Program-made: the position numbers and the translations under genes | In this document: positions 5,978 through 12,837 of the stretch, piece after piece | Layout of the letters: the number at the start of each line of letters is the position of its first letter | Position numbering within the stretch: the first letter of the stretch is position 1 | From: a virus | Reading direction: 5' to 3' (one strand) | Virus record (IMG/VR): IMGVR_UViG_3300046808_000555 | Coordinates: 1 to 38,915 of that record | DNA: 38,915 bases | Notes under the pieces: model-generated | What the model saw: only the letters and a program-made list of their open reading frames with translations | Told to the model about the DNA's origin: nothing | Databases searched by the model: none

Positions 5978-8607
5978 TTTTCGTATTTGGTTAGAATTTT
6001 TCCTTCGGCGGAAAGTGGTATGTCTGGAATCCAATCCGGTGGAGTGGACATGATATCGATGATTTGGGATAAGACGTATTCAGCTTTATCGGCGTCAGCC
6101 TCTACAACAACTTCGTCATGTACGTGCATGATCAATTTGGCACTATGTCCAATGGAATCGATCTTACACAACATATGACTAAAGATGTCACGGGCTAAAG
6201 CCTGACTCGCGTTTTCGGCCACTAGACCACCCCAAAGCTTAACAGGTACACGCTTTCCATTTTTGGGCATCATTGCCACGTAATGGATTTTGTCGTTTTG
6301 CTTTTTGGGGCTAAGTCTTCCATAGTCAAGAGTCCGACCACTCGGAAGATCCACAGTGAATCGGTTCTGCGTATCGTAAGAAGTGATGATGTCTGTGTTA
6401 TAATTTGACCACAGCTTCTTCACCTTCTTCATTTTGGTGCGATAAAGGTTCACAGCCTCTTTAGCTTCGTCTTCCGTCATTCCAGACATCATGGCGAATT
6501 TTGGAGCACCCGCACCATATCCACAGTTGTGGACAATAATCGGTCCTAAGTCTGTGTTAATTGTAAACCGATTATTTGGTCCGCAGTTTTTCAGATCGTA
6601 GACTTCTGATTTCCGCCTCAAGCTCTTGGATTCTTTTTTGCAAGCTCTTAACAGACCGCCTATTGTGAACGTTCTGCATCGGGGTAACAAACCGTAAATT
6701 ATTCGGTTCATAACCTTTGTTATTGTCAATCCTATCGAGTTGGAGATGTGGTTGATCCCATCCATCAAGGGTGATGAGGTACGCAAGAAACTCCGGCCTA
6801 TTACGGAGCCAAGGCTCATATACCCAAATCCCGCGACCGCCATAGTGGTGATAACCGGAGTCATTCGGGTTGTGGCATCTATTGTAGATGGCACTAATTC
6901 TATTGAGCAATCTTTCCCGATGTGCTGAGTCCGGTACAATTTCAGCATACCCGAATCTACGCATTGTTGTGCGGGCAGAGGCTTTCTTAGCGCAACAATT
7001 GCATCGAGTAGTTTTCCCACTTTGCAGGTTATTGCGGTCAACAGTTCCGCTCCAGCCACACGAACATTTGACCAACGGATTCCATCCAGTCCGGCCATTG
7101 TTTCGCGTTGTTCGCTCATATGACAAGATGGTAAGCTCGCCATGACTAGTGCCGACTTCAAATCCTTTTCGGATCGTTGGACTTCGCCCCACTCCCGCCA
7201 TCCATGTTCCGTCAGGATTTCGTGGTCCGAAGTCGCTTCCACTCCGAATCGTGATATTGTCTCTTGTACTCCTTGGTGGAGGAGTCCTTCGTGGTGTACC
7301 CATTGTGTTCCGTCCCATACTTTATCCGTATCTCTGACTCTGACGATATCGATCCAGCCACGATCTGTCAACACTTTTGTTTCTGGACCAAAGCAGCCTA
7401 AAACCATCGCCTTCACTTTGTGGCGAGTTTGGGGATCGTTACGGAGTGAACCCTTTTCGCGAGACCACAAGCCGAAACGAATGGCGAACGCTTCATAGAT
7501 ATCTTCCGATTCTTTGATCTCCTCCATAGTCTCATGATCTCCGGCGAGCCAACAGAGAGTACGGACTTCGATCTGAGAAAGGTCTACTACGAGTAGTCTC
7601 TTGTCTTCTTTTGGCGCGATGAGATGCCGCATCTTGACGCCGAACATCTCATCCTTCGGCAAGTTTTGAAGATTGAGGTTTCCACCAGATCCACTGAACC
7701 TTCCAGTATGTGCTCCGAAGTACATGATGTTTCCATAGAAACGGCCATCCGGCATCGTCGCGTAATCAAAGGATTCGAGTTTGCACTTAAGCGAGTTGAT
7801 CCGCCTCCAGTTCTTTACTCCATTTACCCACACGAACTTCTGTCCATGTACCCGCAACCATTCTTCTGCGTCGGGATCTCCCTCTGCCAAACTGGCTGGC
7901 GGCTCGATTCCAACTGAACGGCATTGATCATCAAATGCCGCACGGCTAAGTAATGGGCGTTCCCCAATCCACGGTATCGCACTCTCAGCTTCAAATAATT
8001 CTTTCTTGATCGTCTCAAGTTGTGTTCGCAGCAGCTCCGTATTAAGTGGTATGCCGCGTTGACCACAGCGGCGGTTTACGAGACTTATCTTGCGTTCGTG
8101 TTCTGGCCACTTGTCAGAGTAGTCCTTCCACAGTTTCAAGCAAAGCTCAGAATCTTGAAGGGCATAGTCGCTGACTTCCTTCCTGAACTCTGGCTTCATG
8201 TTCTCCCAACGTTTGCCACTCATGTTGTCTCTAGTAGTCTTGTCTACTTTGAGATTGTAAGCTTCGGCAGTAGCTCCTTTCAAAGAACGTGGCAAACCAC
8301 AATAGACTGCCATGTCAGCAGTGCAATGCCATTCACGCGCCTGTATATTTGGCCACCATCCTTGAGTGACTCCGTACAGATAAAGGGACTCGTCGAATGA
8401 AGCGTTGTGTGAAAGCACAACCGAATCCTGTAGCAAACTCCAGTCAAAATCTTTTGGGGGTCCAACAAATTTGACTCCGTTATCACCGACAATCGACACC
8501 ATGTAGGCATCAAAGTCGGGATGTGAGAAATAGCCCATCGGGCCTAATGTTTTGATCGAGCACCTCTTATCATAATAGGTCTCGAAGTCGAGTGCGTATG
8601 TAGCCAT
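5974..8607 (-). CDS. Family A DNA polymerase with 3'-5' exonuclease, interrupted by an intein
   Basis: The 877-codon frame encodes a replicative DNA polymerase of the PolA type carrying an in-frame intein. Exonuclease motifs are D7-F-E9, SHNASFD ending at D72, and YALQD ending at D152. Polymerase motif A is D342 in VVDLSQIEVR, motif B is RHKVKAMVLG joined after splicing to CGYG, and motif C is H830-D831-E832. Residues 405-694 form the intein, so the spliced enzyme is 587 residues, a normal size for short phage PolA enzymes. There is no 5'-3' exonuclease domain. The stop overlaps the primase start as ATGA. A 13-bp hairpin lies upstream between this gene and the small coiled-coil gene before it. 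Confidence 0.92.
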   Translation of the reverse strand: MATYALDFETYYDKRCSIKTLGPMGYFSHPDFDAYMVSIVGDNGVKFVGPPKDFDWSLLQDSVVLSHNASFDESLYLYGVTQGWWPNIQAREWHCTADMAVYCGLPRSLKGATAEAYNLKVDKTTRDNMSGKRWENMKPEFRKEVSDYALQDSELCLKLWKDYSDKWPEHERKISLVNRRCGQRGIPLNTELLRTQLETIKKELFEAESAIPWIGERPLLSRAAFDDQCRSVGIEPPASLAEGDPDAEEWLRVHGQKFVWVNGVKNWRRINSLKCKLESFDYATMPDGRFYGNIMYFGAHTGRFSGSGGNLNLQNLPKDEMFGVKMRHLIAPKEDKRLLVVDLSQIEVRTLCWLAGDHETMEEIKESEDIYEAFAIRFGLWSREKGSLRNDPQTRHKVKAMVLGCFGPETKVLTDRGWIDIVRVRDTDKVWDGTQWVHHEGLLHQGVQETISRFGVEATSDHEILTEHGWREWGEVQRSEKDLKSALVMASLPSCHMSEQRETMAGLDGIRWSNVRVAGAELLTAITCKVGKLLDAIVALRKPLPAQQCVDSGMLKLYRTQHIGKDCSIELVPSTIDATTRMTPVITTMAVAGFGYMSLGSVIGRSFLRTSSPLMDGINHISNSIGLTITKVMNRIIYGLLPRCRTFTIGGLLRACKKESKSLRRKSEVYDLKNCGPNNRFTINTDLGPIIVHNCGYGAGAPKFAMMSGMTEDEAKEAVNLYRTKMKKVKKLWSNYNTDIITSYDTQNRFTVDLPSGRTLDYGRLSPKKQNDKIHYVAMMPKNGKRVPVKLWGGLVAENASQALARDIFSHMLCKIDSIGHSAKLIMHVHDEVVVEADADKAEYVLSQIIDIMSTPPDWIPDIPLSAEGKILTKYEK
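6526..7395 (-). other. Intein (290 codons) in polymerase motif B
   Basis: The intein begins at Cys405 (CFGPETKVLTDRGW, block A) and block B is ATSDHEILTEHGW at about residues 458-470. Block F is SEVYDLKNCGPNNRF near 667-681, and the end is IIVHN694 followed by extein Cys695. These are the standard Hint splicing residues: N-terminal Cys, block B His, terminal His-Asn and +1 Cys. About 170 residues between the two Hint halves show no LAGLIDADG or HNH motif in this frame. Splicing would join MVLG to CGYGAGAPKF. An endonuclease gene occupies the same DNA in another frame. Confidence 0.92.
6572..7201 (-). CDS. HNH homing endonuclease encoded out of frame inside the intein
   Basis: On the same strand as the polymerase but in the -1 frame relative to it, a 209-residue HNH protein runs from ATG 7201 to 6572; an upstream ATG at 7318 would add 39 residues. 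Domains in order are HGELTILSYER, a zinc-ribbon-like set of cysteines (KCSCG ... RCNCC), LLNRISAIYNRCHNPNDSGY, GGRGIWVYEPW, and the HNH core LQLDRIDNNKGYEPNNLRFV ending NVHNRR, then a coiled coil. This is the standard phage HNH homing family, so it probably cuts intein-free polymerase genes. I prefer 7201 because the extra 39 residues overlap intein block B and look unlike the family. It lies wholly within the intein. Confidence 0.88.
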   Translation of the reverse strand: MAGVGRSPTIRKGFEVGTSHGELTILSYERTTRNNGRTGWNPLVKCSCGWSGTVDRNNLQSGKTTRCNCCAKKASARTTMRRFGYAEIVPDSAHRERLLNRISAIYNRCHNPNDSGYHHYGGRGIWVYEPWLRNRPEFLAYLITLDGWDQPHLQLDRIDNNKGYEPNNLRFVTPMQNVHNRRSVKSLQKRIQELEAEIRSLRSEKLRTK

Positions 8608-8635
8608 ATGTAAGTGTTCATAGCGGGGTTGAAGA

Positions 8636-8671
8636 AGCCCGTATCGGTTTGAACATGTACCGATACGGGCT
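8636..8671 (-). terminator. Strong hairpin between coiled-coil gene and polymerase
   Basis: AGCCCGTATCGGT at 8636-8648 pairs perfectly with ACCGATACGGGCT at 8659-8671 around a 10-base loop. On the minus strand it is followed by TCTTCAACC, a poor T-run. It sits downstream of the 72-residue gene and 28 bases before the polymerase ATG. It may be a weak or partial terminator, or an RNA processing or stability element that separates polymerase expression from the upstream genes. Confidence 0.6.
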
Positions 8672-8687
8672 GAGTTGTGCCAATTTA

Positions 8688-8906
8688 TTAAGCAGTAGGC
8701 TCTGCATCGGGTGTGCCGAAATCAAAGACCAATTGCTCTTCTTTGTTTTCGATACTCTTAAGAAGGTGATCGCGAACGACCGCCATCTTAACCATATTTG
8801 CTTGGGCTTGTTTGATGTTGCCCATAACTTCCTCAATCATTTTCGTAAGCATTTCTACTTCAGCTTTAATGATATCGGTTTCAGTGGGTTGCGCGTCTAG
8901 TGTCAT
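8688..8906 (-). CDS. Small coiled-coil protein (72 aa)
   Basis: A 72-residue acidic protein, almost entirely helical (DIIKAEVEMLTKMIEEVMGN and onward), with heptad-like hydrophobic spacing and a short acidic tail. Its ATG overlaps the stop of the upstream putative ssDNA-binding gene as TAATG, which indicates translational coupling. It lies between that gene and the polymerase, so an accessory replication or scaffold role is possible but not shown. I do not recognise the family. Confidence 0.65.
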   Translation of the reverse strand: MTLDAQPTETDIIKAEVEMLTKMIEEVMGNIKQAQANMVKMAVVRDHLLKSIENKEEQLVFDFGTPDAEPTA

Positions 8907-9553
8907 TATCGTCCGAAGTTAGAGGTGAATTCAAGAACGGCTTCGTCTGGCTGTTTCTGAGTGATGCTCAGAGACGGGGCATACCAGCTATACTTCCCTT
9001 TCGTCATCAAGCTGGACTCGAAGTTCCAGAGTTTGTTCTGAAGGGGGACCGACTTGTTGAAGGCGGCGAATGTCGCAAGACGCTTGTACGTCTGACGATA
9101 CGCATCCTTCGCAACGTTGATCTTACCGATTGCATATTGGTGGTCGCCAATAGGGAACGGATAAGCCTCTTCGTTTTCACATCCTTCCGGTTGTTTAAAC
9201 ATAAGGGTGATTTCAGCAAACTCCAACATCTCGTATTCGGACTGAGATGCAATTGCTTGCATTTCCTCAGGCGAGTACGCAATGCGGGGAATTCCGTCAT
9301 CGTCGTAAGGGATATCTTCACGCCATCCTTTGACCGCCATGAGCACAATGGTCTCGGCGGGTTCATCGGGTTTGAGGAGGACGTGTTTCTTGTCGATAAC
9401 GACTGACCCGACTGGCGCGTCAATGTCGCTGGTTTTCTGAACGAGATTGATACGGGGGATATCAATGTCGTTTGCGTCCATCATCAGTCCACTTTCGTTG
9501 ACGATGATTGATGTGGGTTTGGTTCCTACTACTTCTGTTGTTACTGCTTCCAT
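8906..9553 (-). CDS. Putative single-stranded DNA-binding protein (DUF2815-like position)
   Basis: A 215-residue protein between a Cas4/RecB-like nuclease and the polymerase, the place where many phages encode a ssDNA-binding protein of the DUF2815 type. The middle is beta-rich and ends in aromatic segments (LWNFESSLMTKGKYSWYAP). The start IDIPRINLVQKTS recalls phage ssDNA-binding families, but I cannot see a decisive motif. ATG 9553 has an A-rich leader. A GTG at 9601 overlapping the upstream stop as GTGA would add 16 polar residues and is also possible. The stop overlaps the next ATG by one base. Function is an inference from context. Confidence 0.65.
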   Translation of the reverse strand: MEAVTTEVVGTKPTSIIVNESGLMMDANDIDIPRINLVQKTSDIDAPVGSVVIDKKHVLLKPDEPAETIVLMAVKGWREDIPYDDDGIPRIAYSPEEMQAIASQSEYEMLEFAEITLMFKQPEGCENEEAYPFPIGDHQYAIGKINVAKDAYRQTYKRLATFAAFNKSVPLQNKLWNFESSLMTKGKYSWYAPSLSITQKQPDEAVLEFTSNFGR

Positions 9554-9597
9554 GTTACTGGCTTCTAGTTTTGTTGTTTCTTGTTTTTGACAGACGC

Positions 9598-10713
9598 TCA
9601 CCTAAGTGTGTAGCGCGTGTCAGAGCTTTCGACGATGCCAGCGTTTTGGCATTCGTCAAGAAAATCTTGTGAGATTTTTTTTCTTTCTGATTTTTCGTGG
9701 CGGTCAGCAATTGCTTTTGCGATCTTAGACAGTGGCAGAGTCGCCTCATTAATCAGTTCTTCTGGTGTCATCCCGAAGTCCATAGCGATACCAACCAGTC
9801 CTTGATTGTCAACCACTTTTTTCGTTGAACCCATAGACTGGAGTTTCAACGTGGGCAATTCAAGTCCATTCTTGACAAGATCAAGAGTTCGTGCCTTTTG
9901 GCGATCCGCCCAATTGGTCACGATCTTTCCTATGTTCCAGAGATCTTCCAGCACTAACGGATCTTCCGTATTCTCGATATCAACGTCCGGAAGCTGTGGG
10001 TCAATCTTCTTCGCCACTTCCAGAATGAGTCCGCCTAAAGCTGGACAGATATCTTCGTAACGGCAGAAGCGGCAGTTCGGTGTCGGTGTCAGATCTTCCA
10101 GAGCTGGCTTACCGCCGATCCATTTTGGCCGAACCTTTTCTGCTTTGAGTATGACTGTAGTAAGTTCGTCAATCAGTCTGTTGAGATCTGCTGCACGTGA
10201 GAAGGTGTGGTGCAGAGACTGATCATGCTGCGGCACATAGAATACGAATGTAATCTCATCTATGTTAGGAAACTTTTGAAAAGCTCCGACGACATATGCT
10301 TTGGCTTGCCAGTTCTTTTCCGGTGGATCAATAATACTGATGCCTGTTTTGTAGTCAGCCATCACAGCGTTTCCGGATTCCAGAATCAGGAATCGGTCGC
10401 AAGTGCCCCATGTCTCTGTGCCGTTGAGCTGCACAGTGACTTGGATCTCGTTGTGCTCTTCAACGACAGTACTAAAGTTACTCAGGAACTCTTTCTCCAT
10501 CTCCACGATCTTCTCGTAGATTTCCAGTTCCTGCTCGTTATGGAGGGCTGAGGGATCGAAGATTTCAAGAGCTTCGTGGATGCGTGTACCCATCTCAGCG
10601 GAAGCGTTAGTGCCTTCGCGTCCGTGGAATCCAGCACACTTCGACACGTACTTGAGGGAAGACGGAGAGAACTCCGCGTGTCCGCGTGAGCTATGGTCTG
10701 GTTGTTGTTTCAT
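9598..10713 (-). CDS. Cas4/RecB-like PD-(D/E)XK nuclease, DUF2800-like, with Fe-S cysteines
   Basis: This 371-residue protein has the RecB-type nuclease motifs in order: GTRIHEALE with H46, TWGTCDRF with D106, VMADYKTG with D120 and K122, and Q136-x3-Y140. One Cys near the start (C26) and three near the end of the domain (C214, C217, C223 in NCRFCRYEDICP) match the four-cysteine iron-sulphur arrangement of Cas4 and AddB nucleases. It would act on DNA ends in replication-linked recombination, with the putative ssDNA-binding gene directly downstream. Opening residues HAEFSPSSLKYVSKCAG are typical of phage DUF2800 proteins. Its ATG overlaps the stop of the gene upstream by 4 bases. Confidence 0.85.
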   Translation of the reverse strand: MKQQPDHSSRGHAEFSPSSLKYVSKCAGFHGREGTNASAEMGTRIHEALEIFDPSALHNEQELEIYEKIVEMEKEFLSNFSTVVEEHNEIQVTVQLNGTETWGTCDRFLILESGNAVMADYKTGISIIDPPEKNWQAKAYVVGAFQKFPNIDEITFVFYVPQHDQSLHHTFSRAADLNRLIDELTTVILKAEKVRPKWIGGKPALEDLTPTPNCRFCRYEDICPALGGLILEVAKKIDPQLPDVDIENTEDPLVLEDLWNIGKIVTNWADRQKARTLDLVKNGLELPTLKLQSMGSTKKVVDNQGLVGIAMDFGMTPEELINEATLPLSKIAKAIADRHEKSERKKISQDFLDECQNAGIVESSDTRYTLR

Positions 10714-10991
10714 AGGTCGATGACGGTGACTTTGGTTTCCTTATCAACGGTGATTGCCGTTACTTTCTTGTCGGGCAATTTCGGATGCAGCTCTCTAAGA
10801 GATGTGCCGATAGAAATACTTGGCCCGCCGGACGGATCAACAAAATTAATTTCTGTCATATCCTCATTGTATCCGTACCGCACTATCGGTTGTACAAAGG
10901 AGATCAAATACTTTTTGGGCTTCAGTTTTGTCAGAGTGCAGGAGTGGCCATTTCGACCAATAATTTTAAACGGTTCAATTTTCTTTGTCAT
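10710..10991 (-). CDS. Uncharacterised protein (93 aa)
   Basis: A 93-residue, beta-rich, Lys-rich protein of unknown function. Features are a GRNGHSCTLTKLKPKK start region and a repeated Val/Thr strand pattern at the end (KKVTAITVDKETKVTVIDL). No enzyme motif is visible. It overlaps the nuclease ATG by 4 bases and the preceding small gene by 17, so it is part of the same coupled operon and could be a small accessory of the nuclease. Confidence 0.6.
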   Translation of the reverse strand: MTKKIEPFKIIGRNGHSCTLTKLKPKKYLISFVQPIVRYGYNEDMTEINFVDPSGGPSISIGTSLRELHPKLPDKKVTAITVDKETKVTVIDL

Positions 10992-11160
10992 CTTTAATCT
11001 GTTGTGAGAGTTCTTTGATTGCTGATTCTAGTAGGTCAATTTCTTCGGTTAGTCGTTTCGTGCTTCCAATCTTTTCCTGTTTAGCCCTCTTGAAGTAAGC
11101 CTCTTTAAGGGCAGTCATGATTAGGTTTTGCGCTGTTAGTTTCGGTGTTTCTTTTTTCAT
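10975..11160 (-). CDS. Small helical protein (61 aa)
   Basis: A 61-residue, highly charged protein whose second half (TKRLTEEIDLLESAIKELSQ) is a good coiled coil. There is no recognised family. It overlaps the gene on each side by 17-56 bases, which is the normal packing of this operon. The ATG at 11160 follows an SD-free leader. It is supported mainly by coding context. Confidence 0.5.
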   Translation of the reverse strand: MKKETPKLTAQNLIMTALKEAYFKRAKQEKIGSTKRLTEEIDLLESAIKELSQQIKDDKEN

Positions 11161-11455
11161 AGAGAGTGTTCAAGACTTCGAGATGTTCCTCCTCTGTTGC
11201 CAGTAGGACATCGACATCAGTAGTCATCGGAGAGCCCATCTTATTTACGGGCATCCGTTTGTCAACGAGTTTTCGCAAAGCATTTACCCAACGCACACGG
11301 AGCGCGTGGTTATTGCGGTCGGTCAGGCCCAACTCTTCCTGTTGCTGCCGAATGCTACGGAGCATCAATGCCTCCGCTCTCCAGCGAGCCGCTTCCAGTT
11401 GGGCTTCCCGTTTGTCGGCAAGGATCTTTTCAATGGCTTCGTCTATGATGCTCAT
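11105..11455 (-). CDS. Uncharacterised helical protein (116 aa)
   Basis: A 116-residue protein, helical and charged at the N-terminus (DEAIEKILADKREAQLEAAR), with a middle segment LRVRWVNALRKLVDKRMP. No motif is recognised. The ATG at 11455 is preceded by CTAATAGACACTAACCAT, one of the G-poor leaders that recur in this genome. The tail overlaps the next gene by 56 bases, which is long for this operon, so the exact C-terminal or downstream start boundaries are less certain. Confidence 0.6.
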   Translation of the reverse strand: MSIIDEAIEKILADKREAQLEAARWRAEALMLRSIRQQQEELGLTDRNNHALRVRWVNALRKLVDKRMPVNKMGSPMTTDVDVLLATEEEHLEVLNTLYEKRNTETNSAKPNHDCP

Positions 11456-11469
11456 ATGGTTAGTGTCTA

Positions 11470-11649
11470 TTAGGCTAATCCAAGAGCTTTCATATAGGGG
11501 CTAACTTCTGCAAAAGGGACTCCTTCGACGAGAAGCTCTCCAGCCATTGCTTCGTAATCCAACGAGCCGTCCTCATTGGTTATGGGTGGCATCTCAGCAA
11601 AATACCTCAATGCCTCTTCCTTCGTTTTGGTGTTTGGTTCAGTTATCAT
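11470..11649 (-). CDS. Small acidic protein (59 aa)
   Basis: ATG 11649 opens a 59-residue acidic frame ending at TAA 11472-11470. It begins MITEPNTKTKEEALRYFAEM and ends FAEVSPYMKALGLA. It fills the gap between two other operon genes almost exactly (14 bases after, 22 before) and has normal amino-acid composition, so I regard it as real. The function is unknown and no domain is recognised. Confidence 0.6.
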   Translation of the reverse strand: MITEPNTKTKEEALRYFAEMPPITNEDGSLDYEAMAGELLVEGVPFAEVSPYMKALGLA

Positions 11650-11671
11650 GATTCCGATTGTCTGTCATCAG

Positions 11672-11872
11672 TTATTGTTTGGAATGGTAGTACTCAAGAA
11701 ACTTCGGCAGTACCGGTATGATCCGTTCGACTGTCCAGAAGTCATTCTGGCACTTCGGACAGATCGGCTCCATTAGCCGTTGTTCCGGCTTGTTGCCACG
11801 GCGCCCCTTTGTACCACAAATGATACAGATGTACTTCCTAGAAGGGAGCACTGTTGAACTTTGCGTTTCCAT
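11672..11872 (-). CDS. Small zinc-finger protein (66 aa)
   Basis: A 66-residue protein with two CxxC pairs, CIIC near residue 16 and CPKC near residue 39, which together make a likely zinc ribbon. The end (ERIIPVLPKFLEYYHSKQ) is helical. I start it at ATG 11872; upstream in-frame ATG codons lie inside the preceding gene. It overlaps that gene by 35 bases. It may bind DNA, RNA or protein; nothing more specific is visible. Confidence 0.6.
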   Translation of the reverse strand: METQSSTVLPSRKYICIICGTKGRRGNKPEQRLMEPICPKCQNDFWTVERIIPVLPKFLEYYHSKQ

Positions 11873-12116
11873 TGTGGTACTGGAATTTTTGGGTAGGCGG
11901 CGCGAGACGGGTAATTTCTTCGGGCTCTTCACCGTCCATCCAGAAAGTCTTTGCTTTAGTAGTTCTGGTTTGGCCGACACATTTCAGGATCTCGAAGGTA
12001 GATTCTGGATGTTGTTCGGCAAGCCGCTCTGCTTCTTTTTGTGCGGATTCAATTGTTCCGTGTCGAGCGGTCGGTCCTCTGTGTTCATATCTGTAAACGT
12101 AGTAGTATGGTTTCAT
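11838..12116 (-). CDS. Uncharacterised protein (92 aa)
   Basis: A 92-residue protein starting MKPYYYVYRYEHRGPTARHG, followed by a helix TIESAQKEAERLAEQHPEST and a strand FEILKCVGQTRT. This beta-helix-beta start resembles small phage proteins of unknown function. ATG 12116 is preceded by CTACAACTAACACT, a G-poor leader like others here. A longer frame extends upstream to 12266, but that part is Cys/Thr-rich and lies over another gene, so I exclude it. Confidence 0.6.
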   Translation of the reverse strand: MKPYYYVYRYEHRGPTARHGTIESAQKEAERLAEQHPESTFEILKCVGQTRTTKAKTFWMDGEEPEEITRLAPPTQKFQYHNGNAKFNSAPF

Positions 12117-12120
12117 AGTG

Positions 12121-12351
12121 TTAGTTGTAGTTTTCTTCTCTGAATAATTCTTTAAACTCGCGCACTGCTTGGCCGCCGTGGTGCACGAACAGGTCGTTGT
12201 ACAAGCGAATAAGCATGCCCCTATACTGGCTGCATTCTTCACGCGCCTCATCCCGCTCGCGCTCAAGTTTGCGGGCGAAGTCCGGCCATATCACAGCCCC
12301 TCTATGCTCCGATGCCAACGCATCTGTTTCTGGTGTTGGTCGCTCACTCAC
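12121..12351 (-). CDS. Conserved small coiled-coil protein, PTPETDAL type (76 aa)
   Basis: The 76-residue protein starts at GTG 12351 (SERPTPETDALASEH) and contains FARKLERERDEAREECSQYR. I know the PETDAL-start plus ARKLERERDEARE pattern as a recurrent small-protein type in metagenomic phages and some Verrucomicrobiota, with no assigned function. A perfect Shine-Dalgarno AAGGAGG at 12358-12364 lies 6 bases before the GTG and decides the start over ATG 12381. That SD is within the end of the upstream gene, where it also codes for part of AWKEA. Confidence 0.65.
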   Translation of the reverse strand: MSERPTPETDALASEHRGAVIWPDFARKLERERDEAREECSQYRGMLIRLYNDLFVHHGGQAVREFKELFREENYN

Positions 12352-12613
12352 TGCGGGCCTCCTTCCATGCGGCGAGATCATCCATTACGTGTGCGTAAAT
12401 CAGCGGCGACATCTCAGATACTCTTAACAGTGATTGTCCCAGCCGATCCGCTAGGGCGCGTTCGGAGGCGAGTTGTTTTTTTATTTCTTTGGAGTCTTCT
12501 GGATCTACCCCATCGAAATTATGACCACATTCAACGCAGTAAAAACCCATCGGTTCAACGCGAGAAAAATATGGCTCTTTATCAGATTCACAATATGTGC
12601 AGCATTTATTCAT
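12344..12613 (-). CDS. Small zinc-ribbon/coiled-coil protein (89 aa)
   Basis: An 89-residue protein with an N-terminal zinc ribbon (NKCCTYCESD ... FYCVECGHNFDG) followed by a coiled-coil-like helix (ASERALADRLGQSLLRVSEM) and ending DLAAWKEARSE. ATG 12613 has a strong Shine-Dalgarno, AAGGAG, 7 bases upstream. The end overlaps the next gene's GTG by 8 bases and contains its ribosome site. The function is unknown; nucleic-acid binding through the ribbon is possible. Confidence 0.65.
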   Translation of the reverse strand: MNKCCTYCESDKEPYFSRVEPMGFYCVECGHNFDGVDPEDSKEIKKQLASERALADRLGQSLLRVSEMSPLIYAHVMDDLAAWKEARSE

Positions 12614-12616
12614 GAG

Positions 12617-12668
12617 TGTACTCCTTCCATGCAGTAAGGGCGTTTCTAAGTGTGTCCTGCCCATATGT
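12617..12668 (-). pseudogene. Possible remnant of a duplicated AWKE-ending gene
   Basis: Just upstream of ATG 12613, the minus strand reads in one frame as GQDTLRNALTAWKEYTHE and then TAA, with no start codon between it and the stop of the 34-residue gene. This closely resembles the C-terminus DLAAWKEARSE of the next gene. The shared bases GCATGGAAGGAG encode AWKE and form the Shine-Dalgarno of the following gene in both places. It looks like the tail of a lost tandem copy kept for its ribosome site. The exact boundaries are approximate. Confidence 0.35.
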
Positions 12669-12773
12669 TTAATACCAGAAGTCGTCGTCCACTGACTTGT
12701 AGATTACGTACATGACAAAGCCTACAAGGAACAGCATTACGGCGAGCGTAATAATTATTGGTGTGAAATTCAT
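12669..12773 (-). CDS. Tiny single-pass membrane protein with acidic tail (34 aa)
   Basis: ATG 12773 opens a 34-residue frame: a membrane helix (PIIITLAVMLFLVGFVMYVI) and a short tail YKSVDDDFWY. It fills a gap of the operon between the tRNA region and the zinc-ribbon gene. A clean transmembrane pattern with a charged tail makes it a credible small protein; such tiny membrane proteins in phages can regulate host membrane enzymes or lysis timing. No family is recognised. A 31-residue gene at 35140-35235 has the same plan. Confidence 0.5.
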   Translation of the reverse strand: MNFTPIIITLAVMLFLVGFVMYVIYKSVDDDFWY

Positions 12774-12837
12774 GTCGTCTTTAGTGGCGTTTTAAGTATT
12801 GGTTTCTAGCGTAACACGCCATTTATGACGAGTTAAG

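Noticed and set aside
6890-7120. LAGLIDADG-type endonuclease in the in-frame intein linker
   Set aside because: No LAGLIDADG-like or HNH pattern is present in the polymerase frame; the only endonuclease is in the other frame.
7202-7318. Longer form of the HNH gene starting at ATG 7318
   Set aside because: The extra 39 residues overlap intein block B and do not look like the HNH family N-terminus. It is possible, but ATG 7201 is a better fit.
7824-8066. Open frames on either strand opposite or overlapping the polymerase exonuclease/thumb region
   Set aside because: No conserved motifs; the polymerase frame explains the sequence fully here.
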